Shown here: piece by piece, positions 53,782 through 61,905 of the stretch | How positions within the stretch are numbered: position 1 is the first letter of the stretch | How the letters are laid out: every line of letters begins with the position of its first letter | Source: SVTX01 sp964526505 | GTDB taxonomy: Bacteria > Bacillota > Clostridia > Oscillospirales > CAG-272 | Assembly (NCBI GenBank): GCA_964526505.1 | Contig: CAZGJC010000004.1 | Coordinates: 1-63,118 of the forward strand | DNA length: 63,118 nucleotides | Reading direction: 5' to 3' | Position numbers and translations under genes: made by a program | Notes under the pieces: model-generated | Seen by the model: the letters and a program-made list of their open reading frames with translations, nothing else | What the model was told of the DNA's origin: nothing | Database searches by the model: none

Positions 53782-54591
53782 ATGAATACACAGGAAATAA
53801 TAAGTAAGAAAAAGGAACTTGTATCGAAGAGCGAATACACTTTCGATGACCTTGTGAGTATTGTTGAACTGTTGAGGAGTGAGGGCGGTTGTCCGTGGGA
53901 TATGGAGCAGACCCACAAGAGCATAAGAAACGATTTTATAGAAGAGACATATGAGGTTATCGAAGCGATAGACACGGATAATCCCGTTCTTTTGCGTGAA
54001 GAACTCGGAGACGTTCTCCTGCAAGTGGTATTTCACGCTCGTGTTGCGGACGAAGAAAATCAATTTGACATCGGAGGTGTCGCAAACGACATATGCGTAA
54101 AACTCATACACCGTCATCCGCACGTTTTCGGAAATCTTGAAGTGGGCGGAAGTGAGGAGGTACTCAAAAATTGGGAGCAAATAAAGAACGTTGAAAAAAG
54201 CAGGGAAACACTTACCGACAAACTCGTTGCGATACCTCCCATGCTCCCGGCACTTATAAGAGCCCAAAAGGTAGGAAAGAAAGCAAGTTTCTTTGATTTT
54301 GAAAATATTGATGACGTATACGACAAGTTATACGAAGAGATTGACGAAGTTAAAGATGCATCGGCAAACGGAACGCATGCCGACGTGGAAGAGGAACTCG
54401 GTGACCTTTTACTTACGGTGACAAGTCTTGCGAGAAAACTCGGTGTGAACTCCGAAGAGGCGTTATACAAAGCGACGAACAAGTTCATAAATCGTTTCCA
54501 AAAAGTTGAAGAAGTTGTTGCGTCACAAGGGAAAAATGTGGAAAAAATGAGTATGGTCGAACTTGATGAGGTTTGGAACGGCATAAAATGA
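53782..54591 (+). CDS. mazG: Nucleoside triphosphate pyrophosphohydrolase MazG
   Basis: 269 residues. Two MazG units: GGCPWDMEQTHKSIRNDFIE with EELGDVLLQVVFHARVA, and a second EEIDEVKDA with EELGDLLLTVTSLARKL. The tetrapyrrole-methylase domain fused to Bacillus YabN is absent, so this is the stand-alone form. It hydrolyses NTPs to NMPs and may clean aberrant nucleotides or limit (p)ppGpp responses. AAAGGAAG is the ribosome site. Confidence 0.95.
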   Translation: MNTQEIISKKKELVSKSEYTFDDLVSIVELLRSEGGCPWDMEQTHKSIRNDFIEETYEVIEAIDTDNPVLLREELGDVLLQVVFHARVADEENQFDIGGVANDICVKLIHRHPHVFGNLEVGGSEEVLKNWEQIKNVEKSRETLTDKLVAIPPMLPALIRAQKVGKKASFFDFENIDDVYDKLYEEIDEVKDASANGTHADVEEELGDLLLTVTSLARKLGVNSEEALYKATNKFINRFQKVEEVVASQGKNVEKMSMVELDEVWNGIK

Positions 54592-54664
54592 TAAACGCCG
54601 ACACTTTTTGTCAAAATGTTTTGTAAAAAATGTAATAATTTGCAAAAAAATTAGTACCAAACTA

Positions 54665-54693
54665 TTGAAATACTATAAAAAATATGCTATAAT
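54665..54693 (+). promoter_or_regulatory. Promoter of hup
   Basis: TTGAAA (54665-54670), 17 bp, TATAAT (54688-54693), preceded by TGC (extended -10). Confidence 0.8.
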
Positions 54694-54730
54694 AAATCCA
54701 CCAAAATAAAAACAAGGAAGGTATTTTACC

Positions 54731-55006
54731 ATGAATAAGTTACAACTCACAGAAGCAGTTGCTGCAAAGGCTGAAATTTCCAAAAAGGCAGCCGCAGAGG
54801 CAGTTTCCGCAGTTCTTGACGTTATCGCTGACGCACTCGCATCCGGCGACGATATTAAGATTACCGGCTTTGGTTCTTTCGAAATCAAGGAGCGTGCGGC
54901 AAGAGAGGGTAGAAATCCCAAGACCGGCGAACCTGTTCAAATTCCTGCATCTAAGTACGTTTCTTTCAGTGCCGGAAGCACTCTCAAAGAGAAAGTTAAT
55001 GGATGA
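54731..55006 (+). CDS. hup: DNA-binding protein HU
   Basis: 91 residues, the canonical HU size: MNKLQLTEAVAAKAEISKKA, GDDIKITGFGSFEIKERAAR and the arm GRNPKTGEPVQIPASKYVSF with the intercalating Pro. It packages the chromosome. The codons differ from neighbours by a bias to GCA/GCT/CTC, fitting high expression. It overlaps rqcP by 4 nt. Insertion of hup between mazG and rqcP is common in Clostridia. Confidence 0.98.
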   Translation: MNKLQLTEAVAAKAEISKKAAAEAVSAVLDVIADALASGDDIKITGFGSFEIKERAAREGRNPKTGEPVQIPASKYVSFSAGSTLKEKVNG

Positions 55007-55248
55007 GACTGGACAAATACCTCAAAGTTTCAAGAATAATTAAACGCAGAACGGTTGCAAACGAGGCGTGTGACGCCGAACACGTGACTGTTAACGGCAG
55101 ACCTGCAAAAGCGTCGTATGACGTAAAGCAGGGGGATATAATCGAAATCAGTTTCGGTCAGCGAAGCCTCAAAGTGAGGGTGCTTGACGTCAAAGATTTT
55201 ACTGCCAAAGCCGAAGCGTCATCGCTTTATGAAGTCTTGAATAATTGA
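55003..55248 (+). CDS. rqcP: S4-domain RNA-binding protein RqcP (YabO)
   Basis: 81 residues. MRLDKYLKVSRIIKRRTVANE and HVTVNGRPAKASYDVKQGDII form a complete S4 domain. Members bind the stalled 50S-tRNA complex and help RqcH add alanine tails in ribosome quality control. The ATGA overlap with hup means its translation is coupled to HU. Confidence 0.93.
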   Translation: MRLDKYLKVSRIIKRRTVANEACDAEHVTVNGRPAKASYDVKQGDIIEISFGQRSLKVRVLDVKDFTAKAEASSLYEVLNN

Positions 55249-55254
55249 ATAAAT

Positions 55255-55296
55255 CTCCGCATATAATGTAAAAACATTACGTGCGGAGGTTTTTTT
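55255..55296 (+). promoter_or_regulatory. Terminator hairpin that contains the yabP ribosome site
   Basis: CTCCGCA, TAT, AATGT, AAAA loop, ACATT, ACG, TGCGGAG, then G and seven T. The GGAGG in the 3' arm is the only ribosome site of yabP, whose ATG follows the T run at once. It can act as an intrinsic terminator for hup-rqcP and as a translation lock for yabP. Confidence 0.7.
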
Positions 55297-55563
55297 ATGG
55301 CTGAGGGTTCATCTCATACGGTTTTTTCGGAAAACAGAGAAAATATAAAGTTGTGTGGTGTTGTGGAAGTGGTAAGTTTTGATGACCGTGAAATATCGCT
55401 CAAAACAATTTGCGGAGATATGATTGTGGAGGGCGAAAATTTACACGTAGGTATATTAAACGTTGACGATGGCATTATTGAGGTTGGAGGCAAGATAGAC
55501 GGTATTTATTATTTTGACGAGGCACCGACGCAAAAGAAAAAGTTATTCGGTAAAAACAGGTAA
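55297..55563 (+). CDS. yabP: Spore protein YabP
   Basis: 88 residues of the YabP/YqfC family: RENIKLCGVVEVVSFDDREI, LKTICGDMIVEGENLHV, IEVGGKIDGIYYF. It is a mother-cell sporulation protein needed for spore formation, acting with YabQ. Its ribosome site lies inside a terminator-like hairpin, so read-through and translation from the hup transcript may be limited. Confidence 0.92.
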   Translation: MAEGSSHTVFSENRENIKLCGVVEVVSFDDREISLKTICGDMIVEGENLHVGILNVDDGIIEVGGKIDGIYYFDEAPTQKKKLFGKNR

Positions 55564-55574
55564 AGTCAAATATT

Positions 55575-56171
55575 ATGATTTTTAACGTTCAGGAAGACAC
55601 GTTAATTTTTCTTTTGCGTTCATTTACGTCGGGTGTTATTCTTGGAATAGTTTACGACGTCTTTACCGTGGCAATTCGGAATTTACCGTACAAAACGGGC
55701 AAAGCAAGATTTTTTCTTTTACAATTGCCGTTATTTGTTTTTGATTTTGTTTTTTGTATTATTTGTGCCGTTTTTGTATTATTGCTTACGTATTATTCGG
55801 GCAAGGGGATTTTTCGCATTTCTGTTATATGTCTTATGTTTTTGGGATTTTTATGTTTTCGCTGTTCGGTCGGAAAAATATTCCGTCGCATACTTGCAAC
55901 CATATACAAAATTATAATCAAGATTTTGGGTATATTGTTATTTCCCTTTAAATTTATAATTTCCAAATTGTTTTTATTGTTCCGCTTGACAATAGGAAGA
56001 ATTGTTGGTAAAATAATATTGTTGATTAAAGAGTCGGCGGTTAAACGTCACCAAAAAAGTTCATTGGCGGGAGAGAATGTCAATGACAAAAATACGGGAG
56101 AGGAGGATTTCGTGTATGTCGGAAGAAAAAAAGAGAGCGGTTACAGAAAATACGGAAGAATCAGATTTTGA
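55575..56171 (+). CDS. yabQ: Spore cortex biosynthesis protein YabQ
   Basis: 198 residues. Four to five hydrophobic segments in the first 130 residues (TLIFLLRSFTSGVILGIVYD, FVFDFVFCIICAVFVLLL), then a long basic cytoplasmic tail. The order after yabP and before divIC is the one known from sporeformers. The start codon has only a weak AGG site, so translation is likely coupled to yabP, which ends 12 nt earlier. The last 56 nt overlap the divIC gene. Confidence 0.9.
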   Translation: MIFNVQEDTLIFLLRSFTSGVILGIVYDVFTVAIRNLPYKTGKARFFLLQLPLFVFDFVFCIICAVFVLLLTYYSGKGIFRISVICLMFLGFLCFRCSVGKIFRRILATIYKIIIKILGILLFPFKFIISKLFLLFRLTIGRIVGKIILLIKESAVKRHQKSSLAGENVNDKNTGEEDFVYVGRKKESGYRKYGRIRF

Positions 56172-56532
56172 TACAACCGACAGGCAAACCGATAAATATG
56201 AAATTCCCGAGGAGCAGTCACCGGTCTACGACGCTATTGACGTGGCAATAAAAAAACCGCTTGCGTCCACAATCGGCAAGGTGCTTCTTGTCTCGTTGAT
56301 TGTTTTTTCAATTATAATATTTATCGCATCTTTTATAAGATACAGAGAGTTGAAGAGCGATATTGATGCATTGAAAAAAGATATTGCCGCAAAAGAGGAC
56401 AGTATTGAGGAGAAAGAATATTTGATTGACGTTCCGCTTGACGACAAGGATTACATAATACGAACGGTAAGAGAAAAATTGGGTTTGTTTTTGCCTGACG
56501 CAATTGTTTATTACAGTGATTTGAATGATTAA
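56116..56532 (+). CDS. divIC: Septum formation initiator, DivIC/FtsB family
   Basis: 138 residues. An acidic cytoplasmic N terminus of about 60 residues, one membrane helix (IGKVLLVSLIVFSIIIFIASF), a coiled coil (YRELKSDIDALKKDIAAKEDSIEEKE) given here only by its ends YREL and EEKE, and the DivIC end DKDYIIRTVREKLGLFLPDA. It bridges division proteins at the septum. The ATG at 56116 lies 9 nt after AGAGGAGG and inside yabQ. spoIIE, which often follows divIC in Bacillus, is absent. Confidence 0.92.
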   Translation: MSEEKKRAVTENTEESDFDTTDRQTDKYEIPEEQSPVYDAIDVAIKKPLASTIGKVLLVSLIVFSIIIFIASFIRYRELKSDIDALKKDIAAKEDSIEEKEYLIDVPLDDKDYIIRTVREKLGLFLPDAIVYYSDLND

Positions 56533-56539
56533 AAATACA

Positions 56540-56579
56540 AACGCACCCCAAAGCATTTGCTTTGGGGTGCGTTCTTTTA
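56540..56579. terminator. Terminator of the yab-divIC operon
   Basis: AACGCACCCCAAAGC and GCTTTGGGGTGCGTT form a 15-bp stem with a short T-rich loop, followed by CTTTT. The opposite strand also has a run of T, so it may serve the converging gene too. Confidence 0.9.
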
Positions 56580-56590
56580 AGTCTTCACAA

Positions 56591-57139
56591 TTAAATTTCC
56601 GAGATTTTGGCTTTGATTTTTTGCATATCACGGAGCATATCTTCTTTTTTTCGAGGGTCACGCAAAAGAGCGGCAGGGTGATAGACCGCAGTCATAAGAT
56701 AGTCGCCTTTTTTGAACCATTCACCGTGTTCGGCTGTGATTTTAAAGTCCGGTTTTATAAGTTTCATAGCCGAAATTCTGCCGAGGCAGACAATTACTTT
56801 CGGATTTATGAGTTTTACTTGTTCACGCAAATAGTCTATACAAGCCTCTTCTTCGTCGGGACGAGGGTCTCTGTTTTGAGGCGGACGGCATTTGAGAATA
56901 TTTGCTATGTATACGTCTTCACGCTTTATATCTATGGCGTAGAGATATTTATCGAGTAACTGTCCCGCACGTCCGACAAACGGAGTTCCCGACAAATCCT
57001 CTTGCTGTCCCGGTGCCTCACCGACAAACATTATATCGGCGTTTTCGTTACCCGTGCCGAAAACACAATTTGTTCTTGTTTTACACAGTTCGCATTTTTC
57101 GCAGTTTTCACAAGCGGTTTTAAGTTCGTTCCAATTCAT
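56591..57139 (-). CDS. Family 4 uracil-DNA glycosylase (FeS type)
   Basis: 182 residues from an ATG 7 nt after GGAGG. Four-Cys iron-sulfur ligands: CEKCELC near 13-19, CRPP in NILKCRPPQNRDPRP, and a later Cys in VIVCLGR. The catalytic region GEAPGQQEDLSGTPFVGRAG and the C-terminal YHPAALLRDP loop are typical of family 4. It removes uracil from DNA. The second Cys pair is somewhat different from the Thermus enzyme but all four Cys are seen. Confidence 0.93.
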   Translation of the reverse strand: MNWNELKTACENCEKCELCKTRTNCVFGTGNENADIMFVGEAPGQQEDLSGTPFVGRAGQLLDKYLYAIDIKREDVYIANILKCRPPQNRDPRPDEEEACIDYLREQVKLINPKVIVCLGRISAMKLIKPDFKITAEHGEWFKKGDYLMTAVYHPAALLRDPRKKEDMLRDMQKIKAKISEI

Positions 57140-57217
57140 ATTCAATCCTCCGCAGATATACAATTACAAAGATATTATATCAAAATGCCGGGAATATTGC
57201 AATAGGCAATTGAATTT

Positions 57218-57802
57218 TCAGAACGTTCCCAAAATCGGCACGGCATCTTTACAAACCCATATACAATATTCGCCACAATACATCTGGAACGTATTTGTGT
57301 TTTCGCATTTGCCGTATTCCCCAAGAAAAGTAAATTTATTAAGTTTGTGTCGGAGTGAGTCGTCGCCGTGAAAAAGTGACAGAAAATATTTACCGTTTAC
57401 GTCGGCATATGCGACGGAGTACACATCTGTATTTTGCAAGTGCAGACGACGGCAGGCGGATATTAGGTCAAAAAATGAATTGAAAGAATAAACAAGCGAA
57501 CAGTCGGTTTTCTGTTTTTGCGGGTTTATTTTGTTATTTTGCGTCTCTATCGGACACATATCACTTTTTGTGACGAAAAGTTCGCAACCTCCGTGTGCCG
57601 ACGTGAACAATTGAACGAAAAAACCTCCGCCTTCCGTATCAAATCCCGTCATTGTTTTTGCATCGCTCAAAATGCTTTTTATGACGGTCCTTGTGGAGAG
57701 TTTTGAGTAGTCGAGTTCGTCCCCGTTTATATGATATTTTTCCATATCTTCTTCCGACAGCATTATTTTAAGTTTATCGTCGCCGATTAAAATAAGTTCC
57801 AT
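57218..57802 (-). CDS. mecA: Adaptor protein MecA
   Basis: 194 residues. N-terminal substrate-binding part with LKIMLSEEDMEKYHINGDELDYS, then GFDTEGGGFFVQLF and GGCELFVTKSD; C-terminal ClpC-binding part with FNSFFDLISACRRL and YADVNGKYFLSLF. MecA hands substrates to ClpCP. GGGAGG is directly before the ATG. The protein has nine Cys, more than usual for the family. Confidence 0.88.
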   Translation of the reverse strand: MELILIGDDKLKIMLSEEDMEKYHINGDELDYSKLSTRTVIKSILSDAKTMTGFDTEGGGFFVQLFTSAHGGCELFVTKSDMCPIETQNNKINPQKQKTDCSLVYSFNSFFDLISACRRLHLQNTDVYSVAYADVNGKYFLSLFHGDDSLRHKLNKFTFLGEYGKCENTNTFQMYCGEYCIWVCKDAVPILGTF

Positions 57803-57887
57803 AAAACCTCCCGTAATTATGAGTTTCCTATCTATATTATAATATAGTTTCGGAATAAGCGAAAGCCCTAAAATATTGGTAATTTTG

Positions 57888-57916
57888 TTGACAGAGTTAT
57901 TTGACTTTGATATAAT
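57888..57916 (+). promoter_or_regulatory. Strong promoter of the FeS helicase
   Basis: TTGACA (57888-57893), 17 bp, TATAAT (57911-57916), preceded by TGA (extended -10). All consensus positions match. Confidence 0.85.
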
Positions 57917-57980
57917 ATATTTATAATTCGATTTTCAGAATCGTACGTTTTTATCAGTCTATGAAAGGAGGGGATTTTTT

Positions 57981-60401
57981 GTGAAATACAATGGAGAATA
58001 CGGTCATATTGAAATTGAAGCGGATGAGTTATGTTTTGCTCTTTTCGGAAGAAAGAATCTCGGGGACGGGCAGAAAAGTAAGTTTTCGTCTGCTATGAAA
58101 CTTAAATCCTCTCTGGCTTCACGTTTGGCAAGCACTGTCGGCGGAGAATATTACATGAACGTTTCCGTATCGAACACGTCGAAATATGACGGTATATATT
58201 ATTATACGACAGGCGTTTGCGACGGAGTTCAAAAACGGGGTGGGGAGTATTCGGTATTTGAAACGGTTGTCACCGACAAGCGAGGTGTGCCGTTACTTCG
58301 CAACGAATTTTTTGAGGCAAGGCTGAAAATCTTGTCGTTCTTTATTTGCAGGCAGAAAAACGTCGGCAGTATAGAGGCGTGCCGTGCCGTTTTCAACGGT
58401 GACACGGGTGAGTTGAAAATATACCGTGAAAATTATTCGGCAGAGGAATTGCGTGGATTTTATATTGGCATTATAGCAAAAATTCATTTGCGTGGAAAAT
58501 TTGTTTTCGAGTCGGCAAACACACGCAAACCATCGCTTTCGGGTGCGGTTTTTCCTTACCGTGAATTAAGAGAAAATCAGGCGGATATGATAAGAGAATG
58601 TTACGCCGATATAAAGCACGGGTCAAGGCTGTTTTGTCAGGCACCGACAGGAATAGGAAAAACCATATCGACGCTTTATGCGTCGGTAAAAAGTATGGGT
58701 GCGGGTGTTACGGACAAAATTTTTTATCTTACTTCAAAGGCAAGCATACGCAAAGAGGCATTGGCGGCATCGTCGAAATTAGGGCAGTGCGGTTCAAAAA
58801 TTTATACTTGCGTTATATCATCCAAGGAACAAGTTTGTTTATGCGATGACGCAAGGCGTGGCACAGGAAGAGTTTCGTCATATTGTTCGGGAGAGAGATG
58901 TCCTTATGCACGTGGATATTACGAACGTGTGGACGGAGCGATATTTGAGTTGATATCCGGCGGCTTTGAATTTGATCGTGACGATATAATCCGCATGGCG
59001 AAAAAGCACCGAATATGTCCGCACGAATTGTCGCTTGATTTATCCGAACTTTGCGACGTGATTATATGTGATTACAACTACGTTTTCTCCCCGACGGTCT
59101 ATCTGAAAAGATATTTTGACGACAAGCGAGGGGAAAAGTACGTATTTCTCGTGGACGAGGCACACAATCTTCCCGACCGTGCAAGAGATTTGTTTTCCGC
59201 AAAACTGTCACTGTCGCAGTTTCTGATTGCACGGGAAGTTATCGGCGAAAAATCGAAGTTATATTCGGTTTTGGATGAGGTTATATCCGAACTTGAAAAT
59301 TTGTCGATATTATGCGAGGACAATTTAAAGTACGATTCAAACGGGCGACGGAGCGGTTATTATATAGGACACGTGACGCCAGAGAAATTATCCGAAAAAC
59401 TTGAAATATGTATCAGAGCGTGCGAAAAGTGGTTATGGTACAACGAGGAAAGCCCTGCATATGCTGTAATAGACGGATTGCGTTCGCAAATTAACGAATA
59501 CCGTGTGGCACAAGAACACTTTGGCAGAAATTACCTGACGTTTATAAGCGTTGACGGGGATGAGGCGGAAATACTGCTTTACTGTCTTGACCCGTCGCCC
59601 ATACTTGACTTTTCTCTCGGGCGAGCAAGTGCGTCGGTTATGTTTTCGGCAACGTTAACTCCCACCGAATACTTTGCGGACATTCTCGGCGGAGGCAAGA
59701 AAGGTGTTTCGGTTTCGTTCGGGTCGCCGTTTCCGTCGGAAAATTTATGCGTGGCGTCGGTAAATTCAATCAGTACGAGATATGAGGACAGGGAAAAGTC
59801 ATATGGCAAAATAGCGTCCTGCATAGCCGCAACGATTTCGGCACGAAATGGAAATTATATGGTGTTTTTGCCGTCGTACGATTATGCGGAGCGTGTCGCC
59901 GAAAAGTTTACGAAAAAATATCCGATGGTCAAAACGGCAATTCAAAAGCGTGGTATGACATACCGTGATCGTGAAGATTTTTTGAATTTCTTTTGCGATG
60001 ACGGAAAACTCAGAGTGGGATTTTGCGTTATCGGCGGTTCTTTTTCCGAGGGAATCGATTTGCCGGGTGACAGGTTGATAGGAGCAGTGGTTGTCGGAGT
60101 GGGGTTACCGTCGATATCAAATGAACGAAACATTATGCGAGACTACTTTGACGAAAAGTGCGGATGTGGGTTTGACTATGCGTACACGTATCCCGGTATG
60201 AACAGCGTTTTGCAGGCTGTGGGCAGAGTAATACGCCGTGAGAGCGACAGGGGAATTGCCGTTCTTATTGACGACAGATATTCGGAACCCAAATACAGAG
60301 AGTTATTCCCCGAGCAGTGGGACGTAAAATATGCAGGAAATGCTGTGTCACTTGCAGAAATGGCACGTAATTTTTGGAAAAATCAGAATAATTCCATATA
60401 A
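57981..60401 (+). CDS. DinG/XPD-like superfamily 2 DNA helicase (DEAD_2, FeS type)
   Basis: 806 residues from a GTG 8 nt after AAAGGAGGGG. The N-terminal part of about 190 residues (LYGHIEIEADELCFALFGRK-like start, ARLKILSFFICRQKN) is in the place of a PD-(D/E)XK nuclease domain in related proteins, but no clear catalytic D-ExK is visible. Then Walker A APTGIGKTIS, Cys residues CLCDDARR, CSGERCPYARGYYE and ICPHEL for an FeS cluster, DEAH box FLVDEAHNLPDRARD, motif V GSFSEGIDLPGD and motif VI QAVGRVIRRESD. It likely unwinds damaged DNA or DNA-RNA structures. Confidence 0.88.
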   Translation: MKYNGEYGHIEIEADELCFALFGRKNLGDGQKSKFSSAMKLKSSLASRLASTVGGEYYMNVSVSNTSKYDGIYYYTTGVCDGVQKRGGEYSVFETVVTDKRGVPLLRNEFFEARLKILSFFICRQKNVGSIEACRAVFNGDTGELKIYRENYSAEELRGFYIGIIAKIHLRGKFVFESANTRKPSLSGAVFPYRELRENQADMIRECYADIKHGSRLFCQAPTGIGKTISTLYASVKSMGAGVTDKIFYLTSKASIRKEALAASSKLGQCGSKIYTCVISSKEQVCLCDDARRGTGRVSSYCSGERCPYARGYYERVDGAIFELISGGFEFDRDDIIRMAKKHRICPHELSLDLSELCDVIICDYNYVFSPTVYLKRYFDDKRGEKYVFLVDEAHNLPDRARDLFSAKLSLSQFLIAREVIGEKSKLYSVLDEVISELENLSILCEDNLKYDSNGRRSGYYIGHVTPEKLSEKLEICIRACEKWLWYNEESPAYAVIDGLRSQINEYRVAQEHFGRNYLTFISVDGDEAEILLYCLDPSPILDFSLGRASASVMFSATLTPTEYFADILGGGKKGVSVSFGSPFPSENLCVASVNSISTRYEDREKSYGKIASCIAATISARNGNYMVFLPSYDYAERVAEKFTKKYPMVKTAIQKRGMTYRDREDFLNFFCDDGKLRVGFCVIGGSFSEGIDLPGDRLIGAVVVGVGLPSISNERNIMRDYFDEKCGCGFDYAYTYPGMNSVLQAVGRVIRRESDRGIAVLIDDRYSEPKYRELFPEQWDVKYAGNAVSLAEMARNFWKNQNNSI

Positions 60402-60425
60402 TTTTGCAAAAAATCAAATTTAATC

Positions 60426-60454
60426 TTGCTTTTTTTGACTCATTGTGATATAAT
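60426..60454 (+). promoter_or_regulatory. Promoter of the class Ic aminotransferase
   Basis: TTGCTT (60426-60431), 17 bp, TATAAT (60449-60454), preceded by TGA (extended -10). Confidence 0.65.
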
Positions 60455-60489
60455 ACCCGAGGTGATTTTTTACAGTTTGGAGATACATT

Positions 60490-61773
60490 ATGAAATACAA
60501 TGAAATGACAGCGGAGCAACTTGTTGCGGAAAAGACGAAACTTGAAGAGGATTATGCAAGAATTTGCAATCTTGGACTCAATTTGGACCTGTCTCGTGGA
60601 AAGCCGGCATCCGATCAACTTGCACTTTCGGAAGGACTTTTGACGTGCATATCGTCCGGTGAGGACTGCATAACCGAGGGCGGATTCGATACAAGAAATT
60701 ACGGACTTTTTGACGGTATTCCCGAGGCTAAGAAGTTATTTTCCGATTTGCTCGGCATTCCGAAAGAATATATATTTGTCGGCGGAAGTTCTTCACTCAA
60801 CTTGATGTACGACACGGTTGCACGTGCGATGCTTTACGGTGTTTACGGAAGCGACAGACCCTGGTGTAGGGAAGAAAAGGTTAAGTTTTTATGTCCCGTT
60901 CCGGGTTATGACAGGCATTTTAAAATTACGGAATCACTTGGTATAGAGATGATAAACGTCGATATGACACCGAGCGGTCCCGATATGGACGTTGTGGAGC
61001 GTCTTGTCGCAGAAGACCCGCAAATCAAGGGTATATGGTGCTGTCCGAAATATTCAAATCCTGACGGAATAACGTATTCGGACGACACGGTTAAACGACT
61101 TGCAGGTATGAAAACTGTGGCAAATGATTTCAGAATTATGTGGGACAATGCATATGCGGTACACGATTTGTACGAACGGGGAGATGAACTTTACGATATA
61201 TTCCGTGCGTGCCGTGAGGCGGGAACGGAGGACAGAGTTATTTATTTTGCGTCAACTTCCAAAATAACGTACTCGGGGGCAGGTGTGGCTATTTTTGCGA
61301 CGAATCCGAACAATATGGCACAGATAAAATCCGTGATGACTGCACAAACGATAAGTTTCGACAAAATAAATCAACTGAGACACGTGAAGTTTTTCGGAAA
61401 TGCGGACGGTATCAGACAGCATATGAAAAAGCACGCATCTCTTTTACTTCCGAAGTTCGAACTTGTGCTTGAAAAACTTGAAAATGAGTTTTCACCGAGA
61501 GGAATTTGCAGATGGACAAAGCCGAGCGGCGGATATTTTATAAGTTTGTTTGTTCCAAAGGGTTGTGCAAAGAGAACTTATGCACTTGCAAAAGATGCAG
61601 GTGTGTCGCTTACTGCCGTGGGAGCGACATATCCTTACGGAAAAGATCCGCACGACAGCAACATCAGAATTGCACCGACGTATGCGACGCTTGAAAATCT
61701 CAATATGGCTATGGACGTACTTGTTTTGTGTGTTAAACTTGCAACCGTCGAAAATATGCTTGCGAAAATTTAA
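60490..61773 (+). CDS. Aminotransferase class I, subgroup Ic (aspartate aminotransferase-like)
   Basis: 427 residues. NLDLSRGKPASDQL near the start, NYGLFDGIPEAK, GGSSSLNLMYD (cofactor loop), CPVPGYDRHF, CCPKYSNPDGITY (Asn/Pro/Asp-Gly signature), WDNAYAVHDL and STSKITYSGAGVAIF with the PLP lysine. These match the Ic aspartate aminotransferases of Corynebacterium type. It likely links aspartate with 2-oxoglutarate. A strong promoter and a terminator frame it. Confidence 0.88.
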   Translation: MKYNEMTAEQLVAEKTKLEEDYARICNLGLNLDLSRGKPASDQLALSEGLLTCISSGEDCITEGGFDTRNYGLFDGIPEAKKLFSDLLGIPKEYIFVGGSSSLNLMYDTVARAMLYGVYGSDRPWCREEKVKFLCPVPGYDRHFKITESLGIEMINVDMTPSGPDMDVVERLVAEDPQIKGIWCCPKYSNPDGITYSDDTVKRLAGMKTVANDFRIMWDNAYAVHDLYERGDELYDIFRACREAGTEDRVIYFASTSKITYSGAGVAIFATNPNNMAQIKSVMTAQTISFDKINQLRHVKFFGNADGIRQHMKKHASLLLPKFELVLEKLENEFSPRGICRWTKPSGGYFISLFVPKGCAKRTYALAKDAGVSLTAVGATYPYGKDPHDSNIRIAPTYATLENLNMAMDVLVLCVKLATVENMLAKI

Positions 61774-61808
61774 AGCGTGTTTTGAGAAAATTTATTTCAG
61801 TTTAAAAG

Positions 61809-61837
61809 ATGCTCCCGAACGGAAACGGGAGCATTTT
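61809..61837 (+). terminator. Terminator of the class Ic aminotransferase
   Basis: ATGCTCCCG (61809-61817) pairs with CGGGAGCAT (61825-61833) followed by TTTT. It is directly joined to a palindrome (61834-61857). Confidence 0.8.
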
Positions 61838-61857
61838 CAAACTTTAAAGTTTGAAAA
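61834..61857. repeat. 24-bp perfect palindrome before the TIGR01212 gene
   Basis: TTTTCAAACTTT followed by its reverse complement AAAGTTTGAAAA, with no spacer. It ends where the -35 region of the next gene would be (TATAAT at 61880-61885). Symmetric sites of this length at such a place are typical of operators for dimeric repressors. It could also be an AT hairpin extending the terminator. Confidence 0.6.
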
Positions 61858-61879
61858 TTCGATGTTTTGGTTTATATAT

Positions 61880-61885
61880 TATAAT
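61880..61885 (+). promoter_or_regulatory. -10 element of the TIGR01212 gene
   Basis: TATAAT 21 nt before the start codon. No good -35 is present (TTCGAT at 61858-61863, 16 bp away), which would fit a promoter that needs help or is regulated through the palindrome. Confidence 0.5.
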
Positions 61886-61905
61886 GGAAGAGAAACGGAG
61901 GCTTT

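Noticed and set aside
54600..54660. TTTTTGTCAAAA/TTTTGTAAAAAA as a mazG terminator
   Set aside because: Weak AT-only pairing with a mismatch; not enough to call.
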